This document shows, piece after piece, positions 8,083 through 16,899 of a DNA stretch of 64,000 bases. Positions within the stretch are counted from its first letter, which is position 1. The number at the start of each line of letters is the position of its first letter. The notes beneath the pieces were generated by a model. The model made no database searches and was not told the origin of the DNA. It saw nothing but the letters and a program-made list of their open reading frames with translations. The position numbers and the translations under genes were made by a program. The DNA is from Streptoverticillium olivoreticuli subsp. olivoreticuli (lineage in GTDB: Bacteria > Actinomycetota > Actinomycetes > Streptomycetales > Streptomycetaceae), in contig NZ_CP031455.1 of the NCBI RefSeq assembly GCF_003391135.1, positions 806,001 through 870,000 of the forward strand. Direction: 5' to 3'.

Positions 8083-9257
8083 CCCTCCACAACAGGCTCG
8101 GACAGCGCTTCCTGCCCTACGGGGCCAACTACCTCGACTGGCACGACATGCACGAGCTGCGCGAGGCGATCGGGCACGGCGTGCTCTTCCGCTACCAGAC
8201 GGAGGACGAGAGCCTCGCCTCCCGGCTGGAGCGCCGCGTCGCCCAACGCCTGGGCGCCGCCCACGTCCTGGCCGTGCACAACTGCACGGAGGCCCTGCGC
8301 CTCGCCCTGATCTCCAGCCGCCCGCGCACCGGAGCCCTCGTCCACATCCCGGCCGTCACCTTCGTGGCCGTCGCGGGCGCGGTCCTCTCCAGCGGGCTGA
8401 TCCCGGTGCTCGTCGACGTCGACGAATCCCTCGCCCTGGACGCCACGCTGCTGCCCCCGGACACCGAGCGGGTGATCGTCGCGCACATGGAGGGCGCGGC
8501 GGCGCCGGTCCCGCAGGGGATTCCGTACGTCGTCGAGGACTGCGCCCAGGCGCTCGGCGCGCTCCTCCCCGACGGCCGTCACGTGGGCACCGCCGGCTAC
8601 GCGGGGACGTTCAGTTTCCACCACAACAAGGTGCTCACCTCCGGCGAGGGCGGACTGCTCGTCACCGGCGACCCCGCCGCGTGGGCGACCATGCGCGACT
8701 ACCACGACCACGGCTCGGCGCGGGTCCCCGGCCGCTACCCGACCTGGAACCCGGACGCCCACTACGGGGAGAACCTCGTCACCAGCGAGGGCGTGGCGGC
8801 CGTTCAGCTCCAGCAGTTCCGCCACCTCGACGAACTCCTCGACGGACTGGAGCGCCACCATGAACTCGCGATGGGCGCCCTGCCCGCCCGCACGGACCTG
8901 CAGGTCCTGCCGCGCGCCGCGGGGGACGTGAAGATCAGCCTGCGGTTCCGGTGCGAGAGCCGGGAACTGCGCGACGCGGCAGTGGCAGCGCTCACCGCAC
9001 ACGGCATCGCCAACTGGACCCTCGGCAAGTACTTGTTGCCGGAACACCCCGTGCTCACCGGACGACGGTCCCTCTACGCCGACGGCTTCCCCTGGACCCT
9101 CGCCCCCGACGGGCCCCTGGCGCTCAGCCGCGACGGCTTCGCCCGTACCCGCGACCTGCTGGGCCGCACCCTGTGCGTACCGCTGTCGCCCGAACTGTCC
9201 GAGCAGGACCGGATCCTCGCCGTCAAGACCCTGCGCCAGGTCCTGGAGACCGTATGA
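8079..9257 (+). CDS. DegT/DnrJ/EryC1-family PLP-dependent sugar aminotransferase (BlsH-like)
   Basis: 392 residues. The start ATG (8079) overlaps the stop of the aminomutase gene by four bases. Conserved elements include 'AVHNCTEALRLAL' (cofactor phosphate region), 'VVEDCAQALGA' (Asp that contacts the pyridine nitrogen) and 'SFHHNKVLTSGEGG', where Lys184 is the expected Schiff-base lysine. Such enzymes aminate keto-sugars in antibiotic pathways. Here the likely substrate is the keto form of the cytosine-linked sugar produced by the radical SAM enzyme, giving the 4'-amino group to which the amino-acid side chain is attached. This role follows from cluster order and is not shown by the sequence itself. 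Confidence 0.8.
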   Translation: MTLHNRLGQRFLPYGANYLDWHDMHELREAIGHGVLFRYQTEDESLASRLERRVAQRLGAAHVLAVHNCTEALRLALISSRPRTGALVHIPAVTFVAVAGAVLSSGLIPVLVDVDESLALDATLLPPDTERVIVAHMEGAAAPVPQGIPYVVEDCAQALGALLPDGRHVGTAGYAGTFSFHHNKVLTSGEGGLLVTGDPAAWATMRDYHDHGSARVPGRYPTWNPDAHYGENLVTSEGVAAVQLQQFRHLDELLDGLERHHELAMGALPARTDLQVLPRAAGDVKISLRFRCESRELRDAAVAALTAHGIANWTLGKYLLPEHPVLTGRRSLYADGFPWTLAPDGPLALSRDGFARTRDLLGRTLCVPLSPELSEQDRILAVKTLRQVLETV

Positions 9258-10537
9258 GCACCTCCATGAGCGACGACGGGCCCGTCCTGCTGATGGCGGA
9301 CGACCGTGCCTGCACCTTCACCCGGTACGCGGCCGAGGCCCTGGCCGGCCGGCTCGTCCTGCTGCGCTTCGCCGGGCTCCGCCGGGACCTGTCGGACGAC
9401 TACCTGCGCGCGACCGCGCACCTGCCCGCGTTCTGGGTACGCGAAGGGGTGCCGCTGGAGGACGAGGCCGCGCGCTACCGCGCGTGGGCGGACGGGCTTC
9501 CCGAGCGGCCCGGCCGCTTCTGCAACCCCTCCGAGCCCCGGCAGGCCGTTGCCCAGCGGTTCGCCCGGCTGGCCGGCCTGCCGCACCTGACGGAGCAGCA
9601 GGTGCGGTGGGTGCGGGACAAGGCCGCCATGAAGGACCGGTTCCGGGAGATCGGGCTGCGTACCGCGCGGTACGCCCGGGTCGCGGACGCGGGGGACGTC
9701 GATCGGTTCGCCGCCCTGTGCGGCTGGCCGCTGGTGCTCAAGCCCGTCGACTCGTTCGCCTGCGTGGACACCTTCCGGCTGACCGGGCCCGAATCCCTGA
9801 CGGAGGTCGATTTCGGGGCGCGGGAGTGGATGGTGGAGGAGCATCTGGGCGGCACCGAATGGGAGGTGTGCGGGCTCGTCCACGCGGGAGAGGTCCTGGA
9901 CGCCTGGCCCAGCGCGATGCCGTGCCGCCCGCTGGACATCGTCGACGGTGCGATGAACGCCAACATCAGCGTCGCGACCGGCGAGGGCCCTCCCGCGGAC
10001 CTGCGGGCCCTGCTCCAGTGCGTCACCACCGGCATGGGCATCGACCACGGCTATCTCCACATGGAGTTCTTCGAGACCGGCGGGGAGATCCGGGCGGGCG
10101 AGATCGGCGTGCGGCCGGCGGGCTGCGAGATCACCGCCAACCACGGGCACGCCTACGGGTTCGACGTCTTCGGCGCGACGCTCGACGTCTACCTCGGCCG
10201 TCGCCCCGCGCTCCGCTACGGTACGCGCCGCTGCGTGGGCGACCTGCTGCTGCCCCTGCCGGGGTCGGGTGTCGTCCGCCGCATCACCCCTCGTGAGGAA
10301 CTGCTGCGTATCCCCGGGGTCATCGACGCCGTTCTCAAGATGGAAGCGGGCGATCCGGTCACGGCGCGCCGTGCCTCCCACAACGCCTCGGGGTACGTCC
10401 ACGTGGCGGGAGCGACGATCCGCGAGGTGGAGAGCCGTATGCGGGAAGTTCTCGATACGTTCACGATCGAAGTGGCTCCCGGGGCGGGTACGGATACGGA
10501 CCGGCGGACGCGGGAGGCCGGCACCGTGCACCGCTGA
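9254..10537 (+). CDS. ATP-grasp carboxylate-amine ligase (BlsI-like)
   Basis: 427 residues. ATG at 9254 overlaps the previous stop by ATGA, and CCTGGAGA lies just upstream. The ATP-grasp central region is visible: 'VRDKAAMKDRFREIGL' at the start of the fold, 'WPLVLKPVDSFACVDTFRL' (ATP-contacting Lys strand), 'WMVEEHLGGTEWEV' (hinge) and 'LHMEFFETGGEIRAGEIG' / 'GCEITANHGHAYG' (metal-binding Glu/Asn region). These enzymes form an acyl-phosphate and then an amide bond. Within the cluster it would join the beta-amino acid made by the aminomutase to the amino sugar of the nucleoside. Substrates are inferred. Confidence 0.8.
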   Translation: MSTSMSDDGPVLLMADDRACTFTRYAAEALAGRLVLLRFAGLRRDLSDDYLRATAHLPAFWVREGVPLEDEAARYRAWADGLPERPGRFCNPSEPRQAVAQRFARLAGLPHLTEQQVRWVRDKAAMKDRFREIGLRTARYARVADAGDVDRFAALCGWPLVLKPVDSFACVDTFRLTGPESLTEVDFGAREWMVEEHLGGTEWEVCGLVHAGEVLDAWPSAMPCRPLDIVDGAMNANISVATGEGPPADLRALLQCVTTGMGIDHGYLHMEFFETGGEIRAGEIGVRPAGCEITANHGHAYGFDVFGATLDVYLGRRPALRYGTRRCVGDLLLPLPGSGVVRRITPREELLRIPGVIDAVLKMEAGDPVTARRASHNASGYVHVAGATIREVESRMREVLDTFTIEVAPGAGTDTDRRTREAGTVHR

Positions 10538-10600
10538 CCCGCCGCATCCGAGGATGCCTCGGCCCCGTCCGCCGCCGGCCACCGAACGGAGACCCATACC

Positions 10601-11845
10601 GTGACGAACGGGTTGCCCAGCCGCTTCCTCGCTCTGCTGACGCGCCGTCATGTGGCCGGACCGGCCTGGTGGAGCGTGACCGCCCGGCTGCCTGTGTATC
10701 TGATGTCGCTGGCGATGGTGCTGGCGGTCCGGGAACAGGGCGGTGGATACGCGCGGGCAGGGCTGGTGGCCGCCCTGTACACGGCGGGCATGGCGCTGGG
10801 CGGGCCGCTCGTCGCCCGGTGCGTCGACCGCGTGGGGCAGCGTCCGGTGCTCCTCGCCACCGGTCTGCTCCACCCGTCGGCGCTCGCGGCGCTGGTGTGG
10901 GCGACCGGCCCGCGGAGCTGGGCGCAGCCGGCCGTGGCCTTCGCCGCCGGGACCGTGCTGCCGCCGGCCAACGCGTGCATGCGGTCGCTGTGGGCGCGCC
11001 TGCCGCTCTCCGACGAGGAGCGCGAGACCGCCTATCTGTGGGAGGCCCTGCTCACCGAAGTGCTGGTGATCGGGGCGCCGTTGATGCTGGCCGGCCTGAT
11101 GCTCTCCGGATCCGCCGGGCGCGCGCTGACGGGGGTGGCCGTCGTCGGCGGCGTCGGTGCGCTGGGGCTCGCACTCACCCCGTTGCCTCCTGGGACGCAG
11201 GGCATTCGCGAGGAGGGAGACCAGGACGGGAACGGCGCGGGTCCGTCCGGTCTGCTGGGACCGCTCAGGGCCCCGGCGATGCTGTCGCTCGCCACGGTCA
11301 TGGCCGTGTGCTCCATGCCCATCGGTCTGATGACGCTGGCCATCCCGGCCTTCGTCGACGAGCACGGGACGGTCGGCAGCACCGGCGTGGTCTACGCCTG
11401 CTGGGGCGTGGGCAGCGCTGCCGGAGCGCTGTGGCTGGGGCGGTCGCAGTCCGAGGTGGCAGCACACCGGCGCTTCCCGTGGCTGGTGCTCGCCTTTGCC
11501 GCGGGGACGGCACTGCCGCTGTTCGCCTCCTCACCGCTCGCTCTCGCAGTGGCCTTGGCTGTGGGCAGCGCACCCATCGCCCTGGTGTCGGCGACCGAGA
11601 TGAAGCTCGTGAGCATGGTCGTGGACACCCGTCTGCTGACGGAGGCATTCACGTGGGCGTCCCTGGCGACTGTCGTCGGCGATGCCGTGGGCCAGCAGGT
11701 CGGCGGGCTGCTGATGGACCCCGTCGGCCCGCGCGGGGTGTTCGCCGCGGCCTCGGTGATGGCACTGGCGGGGGCCGCCCTGGCCTTCGCCTGCCGCGGC
11801 CAGTTGGGCCGCGGCCCGGCCGCGACAGCCGGGTGCGCGGCGTGA
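10601..11845 (+). CDS. MFS exporter of the nucleoside cluster
   Basis: 414 residues, GTG start at 10601 after ACGGAGAC. About twelve hydrophobic helices. The loop 'RCVDRVGQRPVLLA' corresponds to the MFS loop 2-3 signature. The order of the neighbours makes self-resistance by export the likely role. Segments such as 'LREGxG/VREQGGGYARAG' and 'ACMRSLWARLPLSDEE' have clear counterparts in the minus-strand MFS protein at 14934-16196, so the two are paralogues flanking the cluster end. Its stop is about 150 bases before the CHAT gene. Confidence 0.82.
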   Translation: MTNGLPSRFLALLTRRHVAGPAWWSVTARLPVYLMSLAMVLAVREQGGGYARAGLVAALYTAGMALGGPLVARCVDRVGQRPVLLATGLLHPSALAALVWATGPRSWAQPAVAFAAGTVLPPANACMRSLWARLPLSDEERETAYLWEALLTEVLVIGAPLMLAGLMLSGSAGRALTGVAVVGGVGALGLALTPLPPGTQGIREEGDQDGNGAGPSGLLGPLRAPAMLSLATVMAVCSMPIGLMTLAIPAFVDEHGTVGSTGVVYACWGVGSAAGALWLGRSQSEVAAHRRFPWLVLAFAAGTALPLFASSPLALAVALAVGSAPIALVSATEMKLVSMVVDTRLLTEAFTWASLATVVGDAVGQQVGGLLMDPVGPRGVFAAASVMALAGAALAFACRGQLGRGPAATAGCAA

Positions 11846-11998
11846 CCGGGACCGGGGCGGGCCGCGCCCCGCCGTTCCGCCCGCTGCCCTTCACTCATCC
11901 GTGCAACCGAGCTCGCCGATCAGTGCCGAACGCCGCCGCCACCGTCACCAGCGCCGCCAGAACTCCAGGCCGGCGCACGAACAACGAGGTACCCCTCC

Positions 11999-13888
11999 AT
12001 GAATCCTGCCGTCACCGGACAGCAGTACGAACAGCCACCCGCCATGGCGGACACCGCCCCGTTCCGACCTGTCGCCCTCGACGCGTTCCCCTCCGCAGTC
12101 GGGGAGTTCCTGGCGGCCTCCGGGACGGCGCCCGTTCCCGTACCGGTCGAAGGCCGCACGGACCTGCTGCTCGCACTGGCCGCCGCGAACAAGCTGTACG
12201 ACGCCACTCGCACCCCACAGCCGCTGGACGTGGGCGTCGTCCTGGGCGCCGACGAGCTGCCCGACGGCGTGGCGCTCCTCGCCCGGCCACTGGCCCGCCG
12301 GTGGGTGGCGGAGGAGGAGCTCGGCGACGGCACGGGATTCCACCACCGGCACCCCGGCACCCTGCTGATCGTCGGCTGCTACGACCGGCTCAACCTCTCC
12401 CCGGTGCGGGCGCTGCTCCTGGCGGGCCACCGGGGCGGCGAGCGGGCGTTGACGCTGCTGAGCGGGCGTGACGGCATCTCGGTCGCCTGGCACGTGGCCA
12501 AGCAGTACGCGTGCCCGGACGCGGGTGTCGAGGCGCTCGGCCTGTTCACCGACACGGACCGGCCGCCGCATCTGCCGGGGGTGCGCGTCTTCGACGACCG
12601 CGACTTCGAACAGGCCGACATCCAGGCCGAGATCCTCGGGACGCGGTGGCGCAGTGTGGTGTTCCAGGGCCACGGCAAGGACGACAGCGTCAATCTCGGC
12701 GAATTCACCATCTGCGGCCTCAATCCGGCCGTGCCCGCCGTACCGGGGCTGCTCGGCCCGCGCTGTGCCTACGGGCTGCCCTGCTACAAGCCCGAGGACA
12801 AGCTGGTCCCCCTCCACCGTGTCGAGGCCGTCGAGGTGGTGCTGAGCGCCTGCAACAGCGGGCCGCTCGCCGATCTGGCGCTCTACGACCCCAAGTACCA
12901 GCTGCTCCTCAACGCCCTCGACGGTCCCGCCCGTACCGTCGTCTCCGCCGTCTCCGTCCACGACTCCGACCGGCCGGAGAACGTCGCCTGGATGCGGGCC
13001 GCGCTCACCGGTGCAGACTCCGTGGACACCCTCAACGCCAGCCTGACGGGCTCCCACCCGTATCCGGCGTTCATGCGCTTCGGCATGCCGGGCGACCCCG
13101 ACCGCACACCCGCGGCGCCGGGCCCGTCCGACCACCGGCCCGATCCCCTGGTCCTCACCACGGGCCGCCGGCTCACCGCCCTGCTCGCCTCCGGCCTGCT
13201 GCCGGAACGGCACCCGCTGCACGCCCGGCTGGCCAAGCTCGCGCGCAAGGTCGACCTGTGGGTGGCCCGCCCCACCCACCAGGCCGATCAGTCACCCGAC
13301 GAGATCAGGTCCTCGCTCGCGGCGGACCTGCAGTCCCTCGACCACGCGATCGCCGAACAGGTCTCCCGCCACCCGGAAGACGAGATCATGAACTATCCGG
13401 CGCACTTCGGCGACCGCAGTTCCCTCGATCCGCGCGTCGGCCAGGTCACCTGCCACTGCGGCCGCCCGGCCCAGGAGTTCACCCGCCGCGGGCTGCTGCC
13501 TCACATCCTGGACACCACCTGCGCGGTCTGCATGCGCTGCGGGGACGTCACCTTCCGCGTCCCGGACGCGCCGGAGGTGCTCGCGTTCGCCGCCGACGAG
13601 GTCGAGCAGGGCGGCGTGCTGGAGGTTCGTGCCTCGCTCACGGCGTCCCGGACGGGACCTGTACGGCTCGGCCTGTTCGTTCCGACGTACCTGCGCGAGG
13701 ACACCGTCACCGAACCCACCACGGTCAAGGTCAAGGGGACGGGCGGGCAACCCCGTGACGTGCACTTCCAGGTGCGGTTCGCCGCCGCCACCGCGCCGCA
13801 GGCGTACTACTTCACGGTCTTCGCCGTACAGGATCTGGCCGTCTCCACCGCCAGACGCCACTTCGGGGTCGTACCGCGTCGCACATGA
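11999..13888 (+). CDS. CHAT/caspase-like protease-fold protein with zinc ribbon and C-terminal beta-domain
   Basis: 629 residues. ATG at 11999 after ACGAGGT. The central part has the CHAT/caspase dyad: His in 'VVFQGHGKDDSVNL' and Cys in 'VEVVLSACNSGPLADLAL', at the expected spacing and each at the end of a hydrophobic strand. Further on, 'VTCHCGRPAQEF' and 'TTCAVCMRCGDVTF' form a Cys-rich pair typical of a zinc ribbon, followed by a ~120-residue Val/Thr-rich beta-domain. The N-terminal ~200 residues look like an independent alpha/beta domain. It lies between exporter and methyltransferase genes in the same direction, so it belongs to the cluster. A protease in a nucleoside-antibiotic locus is unusual. 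It may process a peptidyl intermediate, act in regulation, or use the fold for another acyl reaction. Confidence 0.7.
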   Translation: MNPAVTGQQYEQPPAMADTAPFRPVALDAFPSAVGEFLAASGTAPVPVPVEGRTDLLLALAAANKLYDATRTPQPLDVGVVLGADELPDGVALLARPLARRWVAEEELGDGTGFHHRHPGTLLIVGCYDRLNLSPVRALLLAGHRGGERALTLLSGRDGISVAWHVAKQYACPDAGVEALGLFTDTDRPPHLPGVRVFDDRDFEQADIQAEILGTRWRSVVFQGHGKDDSVNLGEFTICGLNPAVPAVPGLLGPRCAYGLPCYKPEDKLVPLHRVEAVEVVLSACNSGPLADLALYDPKYQLLLNALDGPARTVVSAVSVHDSDRPENVAWMRAALTGADSVDTLNASLTGSHPYPAFMRFGMPGDPDRTPAAPGPSDHRPDPLVLTTGRRLTALLASGLLPERHPLHARLAKLARKVDLWVARPTHQADQSPDEIRSSLAADLQSLDHAIAEQVSRHPEDEIMNYPAHFGDRSSLDPRVGQVTCHCGRPAQEFTRRGLLPHILDTTCAVCMRCGDVTFRVPDAPEVLAFAADEVEQGGVLEVRASLTASRTGPVRLGLFVPTYLREDTVTEPTTVKVKGTGGQPRDVHFQVRFAAATAPQAYYFTVFAVQDLAVSTARRHFGVVPRRT

Positions 13889-13945
13889 CACGGCCCCGGC
13901 ACCACCGGTCCAGCTGCTCACCCGACGGACGGAAGGACGGTTGCC

Positions 13946-14563
13946 ATGAAGAACCGGACCAGGCCCGCGATCGAACTCATCGAGCACGACGGCGAAGTGA
14001 CCCTGAGCATCGACGGCGAACAGGCCATGCAGGCATGGGAGCGCGACCTGATGTGGGCCAGCGCCGACATGCTGTGCGAGCACGGCCACGACTTCTACGA
14101 AGTGGGCCTCGGCCTGGGCCTGTCGGCCCTGCGCATCGCCCGGAACCCCGCCACCCGCAGCCACTCCGTACTGGAGCTCTTCGACGAGGTCGAAGAGCTC
14201 TTCCGCGCCCGGCACCCCGAGGTGCCGGACAACCTCACCATCGAGCGCGGCGACTTCTTCCAGCGCGTCTTCGAACTGCCTTCCGAGAGCTACGACGGCA
14301 TGTTCTTCGACCCCGCCCTCGACATGGACGTCTGGACGGACGAAGAGCTGTGGGCCAGGACCATGCCCGAAGTCGTCCGAGTGCTGCGGCCCGGAGGAGT
14401 CTTCATCCCCTTCTTCAGCACCAAACCGGAACTCCGGTGGCAGTACGTGACGCACTTCCGCACCATCCGCGTCGAACGTCACCCTTACGTGGCCTACGAC
14501 ACCACCGAGTACACCCACGGCACCAGCGGTGCCGCCTATATCCAGTGCTTCCGCAAGGACTGA
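13946..14563 (+). CDS. Small SAM methyltransferase, guanidino-N-methyltransferase type (BlsL-like)
   Basis: 205 residues, ATG at 13946 after GGAAGGACGG. The SAM-binding motif is 'FYEVGLGLGLSALRIA', followed by an acidic strand ('SVLELFDEVEE') and a post-motif 'SYDGMFFDPALDMD', which resembles the guanidinoacetate methyltransferase family more than ordinary small-molecule O-methyltransferases. In blasticidin S the last tailoring step is N-methylation of the beta-arginine guanidine by BlsL, a protein of this kind. It closes the plus-strand operon (57 bases after the CHAT gene). The target atom is inferred from family and context. Confidence 0.75.
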   Translation: MKNRTRPAIELIEHDGEVTLSIDGEQAMQAWERDLMWASADMLCEHGHDFYEVGLGLGLSALRIARNPATRSHSVLELFDEVEELFRARHPEVPDNLTIERGDFFQRVFELPSESYDGMFFDPALDMDVWTDEELWARTMPEVVRVLRPGGVFIPFFSTKPELRWQYVTHFRTIRVERHPYVAYDTTEYTHGTSGAAYIQCFRKD

Positions 14564-14741
14564 CGGACCTGCCGACGGCGCCGTCGTGGAGATATCCGCC
14601 ATGCCCACCGCACAGAGAGATCCGCAAGACTGCTCGGCGTGGACGCACTCCCCACGGACCTGCGCGCCTACCTCCCTGCCGGAACTGACGGGCTCACTGG
14701 CCTCGCCCACCAACGTTATGGGGCCGGTCTAGGCTGGTCCG

Positions 14742-14933
14742 ATGACCAACGACTATCCCTTCGCCGACGGCAACAACCTCGCCTGGGGCCTGATGCACGC
14801 CATCCTTGGATCCGTCGACTTCTAAAAGGGCCTGGAGTACTTTCTCGGCGCGCGCCAGGACCTTCCCAACGGAAAGTTCTGGCGACCGTCCCCGGACACT
14901 GATCCGTTGCCCGGCCCGGTCCCTCCGCCCTGA
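14742..14933 (+). pseudogene. Interrupted small ORF (in-frame TAA)
   Basis: Starting at ATG 14742 the frame encodes 27 residues ('MTNDYPFADGNNLAWGLMHA' and onward), stops at TAA 14823-14825, then continues open for 35 more codons beginning 'KGLEYFLGARQDLPNGKFW' to TGA 14931-14933. Both halves have ordinary protein-like composition, which suggests one gene of about 62 residues broken by a nonsense mutation, or the remnant of a longer one. No family is recognised. There is no convincing ribosome binding site. It could instead be meaningless sequence between the convergent cluster end and the second exporter. Confidence 0.35.
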
Positions 14934-16196
14934 TCACCGCACCCTCACCGCGGTCAACTCTTTTACGCCCGCGCGTTCTTGACCCAGACTCGAAGTTTCC
15001 CCAGCATCTTTCCCGTTGCGCCGAATTGCGCCCAGCATATTGATCACCGCGCAAGTACCGAGCAACCCGGCCGTACAGCCAAGGGCTGACATCGGGCCAG
15101 TGCGGTCTACCAGGACGCCACCGACGGCCGGGCCGAGGGCAGCCCCCAAGTTGTAGGCGGTGTTGATCCAGGCTCCGGCTTCGGTGCGAGAACCCTCAGG
15201 TACAAGTACGTCGACGAGCTGGTAGGCCGTGATCAGGAGGACATCGGTGCAAGCGCCGGCGATCAACAGGGCCATTCCCGCGGTCGGAACGCTGTGCACC
15301 AGCGCGGGAACCGCGTAGCAGAAGGCGGATACAGCGACCAGTACGAGCGGTCGGCGGGCGAGGGCACCGCGCAGGCGGTATCTCCCGTACGCCAGACCGC
15401 CCAGGATTCCACCGACCGAGAAGAACGTCGTCAGCACTCCTGCCGTCATGGCGCCCCAAGCCGCGACAACCGCGATCTCGAAGATGGACAGCGCCGCTGC
15501 CGTACCCAGCACGGGCAGCAGCAAGGACGCGAACCCCGCTGTACGCAAGGGACTTCGGAGGCGGACCCCCGCGGGGGGTGCCGGGCGCACGCTCGCAGGC
15601 GTCCGACGCAGGGCCGCTGTCAGTAGGCCGAAGCCGAGCAGCACCAGCGCTGCGATGGCCCCAAGTGCGGCAGGGGCGCTGGAGACCGCGATCAGGAAGA
15701 CGCCGAGGACGGGACTGAGCGCGAAGACGGTGGACTCGGCGGCGGTGTCCAGGCTCAGCGCGCACTGCCGCTGCGCCTCGTCCGTGGCCAGCTTTCCCCA
15801 CAGGGTGCGCATGAGCGGACCGACGGGGGGCGGGAACACACCCGTCAGCACCGCGAGACAGGCGAGGATCGGGACGGGCAGGTGGAGGGCGCAGGCGGCG
15901 GCCAGAGCGGACAGGAGCAGGGTGTAGCTGACGGCCAAGAACACCAGCGCGGCATGGTGCCGCTCGACCAGTCGGGCCCTGGCAGGCCCGAGCAGGGCGG
16001 TGACCAGTCCGAACAAGCCGATTACGGTGCCGGCTACGCCATAGGAACCGGCCCCCTCCCGCAGCGAGAGCAGCAGCGGGAGGGCGAGCAATCCGTAGCA
16101 GAGCCGCGCGAGCATGGCGGCGGCGAACAGGCTGCGGGCATGGGGAAGCATGAGGACAGCGCGATAGGACGCGCTGCCCCTGTCGGGGCTTGGCAT
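14934..16196 (-). CDS. MFS exporter, paralogue of the cluster exporter
   Basis: 420 residues from the ATG at 16194-16196, where GGAG (complement of 16202-16205) sits at good spacing. The frame extends upstream to 16739, but that part is Arg/Pro/Ser-rich and not membrane-like. About twelve TM helices. 'LLLSLREGAGSYGVAGTV', 'GPLMRTLWGKLATDEAQRQ' and 'AYQLVDVLVPEGSRTEAGAW' mirror the plus-strand MFS protein at 10601-11845. It converges on the methyltransferase end of the nucleoside operon. Likely a drug or product exporter; whether it serves the same compound is unknown. Confidence 0.78.
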   Translation of the reverse strand: MPSPDRGSASYRAVLMLPHARSLFAAAMLARLCYGLLALPLLLSLREGAGSYGVAGTVIGLFGLVTALLGPARARLVERHHAALVFLAVSYTLLLSALAAACALHLPVPILACLAVLTGVFPPPVGPLMRTLWGKLATDEAQRQCALSLDTAAESTVFALSPVLGVFLIAVSSAPAALGAIAALVLLGFGLLTAALRRTPASVRPAPPAGVRLRSPLRTAGFASLLLPVLGTAAALSIFEIAVVAAWGAMTAGVLTTFFSVGGILGGLAYGRYRLRGALARRPLVLVAVSAFCYAVPALVHSVPTAGMALLIAGACTDVLLITAYQLVDVLVPEGSRTEAGAWINTAYNLGAALGPAVGGVLVDRTGPMSALGCTAGLLGTCAVINMLGAIRRNGKDAGETSSLGQERAGVKELTAVRVR

Positions 16197-16844
16197 GAGG
16201 ATCTCCGAACTGGGCGTGCCAGAACCTGGCCATGGCTCGGCCGGGGCACGCGCGGACATGACGGATCGATGTACCGCTCCACCGGTCACTGCTCGCCATG
16301 AGGGGCAGTGCGGGGAGCGGAAGGGCGATCTGTCAGTCCGGATCGGAGATGTACATGATCGGCAGCATAACCGCCTGCGGCATGCGCGCACTACGAATTC
16401 CGTCGACGCCGGGGGTCCGGGGAAGCGCACAGCAACGCCAGCCCCTCCGACGGGGTATCCAGCAGAGGGGAGCACTCGCCGGGCGGGCCTGTCCCGAGCA
16501 CGCGGACTCGGATCGGCGGTCGGCTGTATGGCGTGGTGGCGGTCCCGTACAGCGTGCGAACGCGCCGCCGAAACAGCGCTTGGGCCTGTCGCTCCGCGGC
16601 GACCTTGACGGATGGGCCGACTTGGCGACCTGATGGACGAGCCTTGCGATAGGCAGCCGATGCGCTTTCTCCCCACAGGGACAGCCGGCCCCGGAGAGGC
16701 CGGTGATGCCGCACTGGACGCGGCAGCGGCGTTTCCCATGGCCCGGTAATGAATTCATGATCAACAATCAGACCGTCAAGCGACCATGCTGGAATAACAC
16801 GACCTTTTGACCACTCCTTTGTCATCACCCAAGGTCAGCCTGGC
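16197..16844. other. ~650-base region with no supported gene
   Basis: Open frames on both strands here have no recognisable domain and poor start sites. The region separates the divergent MFS and iron-uptake genes and should contain both promoters. One minus-strand frame starting near 16828 has a plausible N-terminus ('MTKEWSKGRVIPAW') but soon turns into Arg-rich low-confidence sequence. Confidence 0.5.
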
Positions 16845-16863
16845 TAAGGTATGCCTTCGCTAA
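16845..16863 (+). promoter_or_regulatory. Iron box (DmdR/IdeR-type operator) upstream of efeUO
   Basis: TAAGGTATGCCTTCGCTAA matches 16 of 19 positions of the actinobacterial IdeR/DmdR consensus (TWAGGTWAGSCTWACCTWA) and ends 36 bases before the efeUO start codon. Known DmdR1 repressors bind such sites with Fe(II) and shut off uptake genes, so iron-repressed transcription of efeUO-efeB is expected. Confidence 0.7.
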
Positions 16864-16899
16864 CCAGAGTGAACCGGCTCCGCGCCGGGAAGGACAGGT

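Noticed and set aside
16195..16828. Several overlapping ORFs on both strands between the MFS and EfeUO genes
   Set aside because: Low-complexity Arg/Pro/Ser composition, no domain and poor start sites; treated as non-coding.
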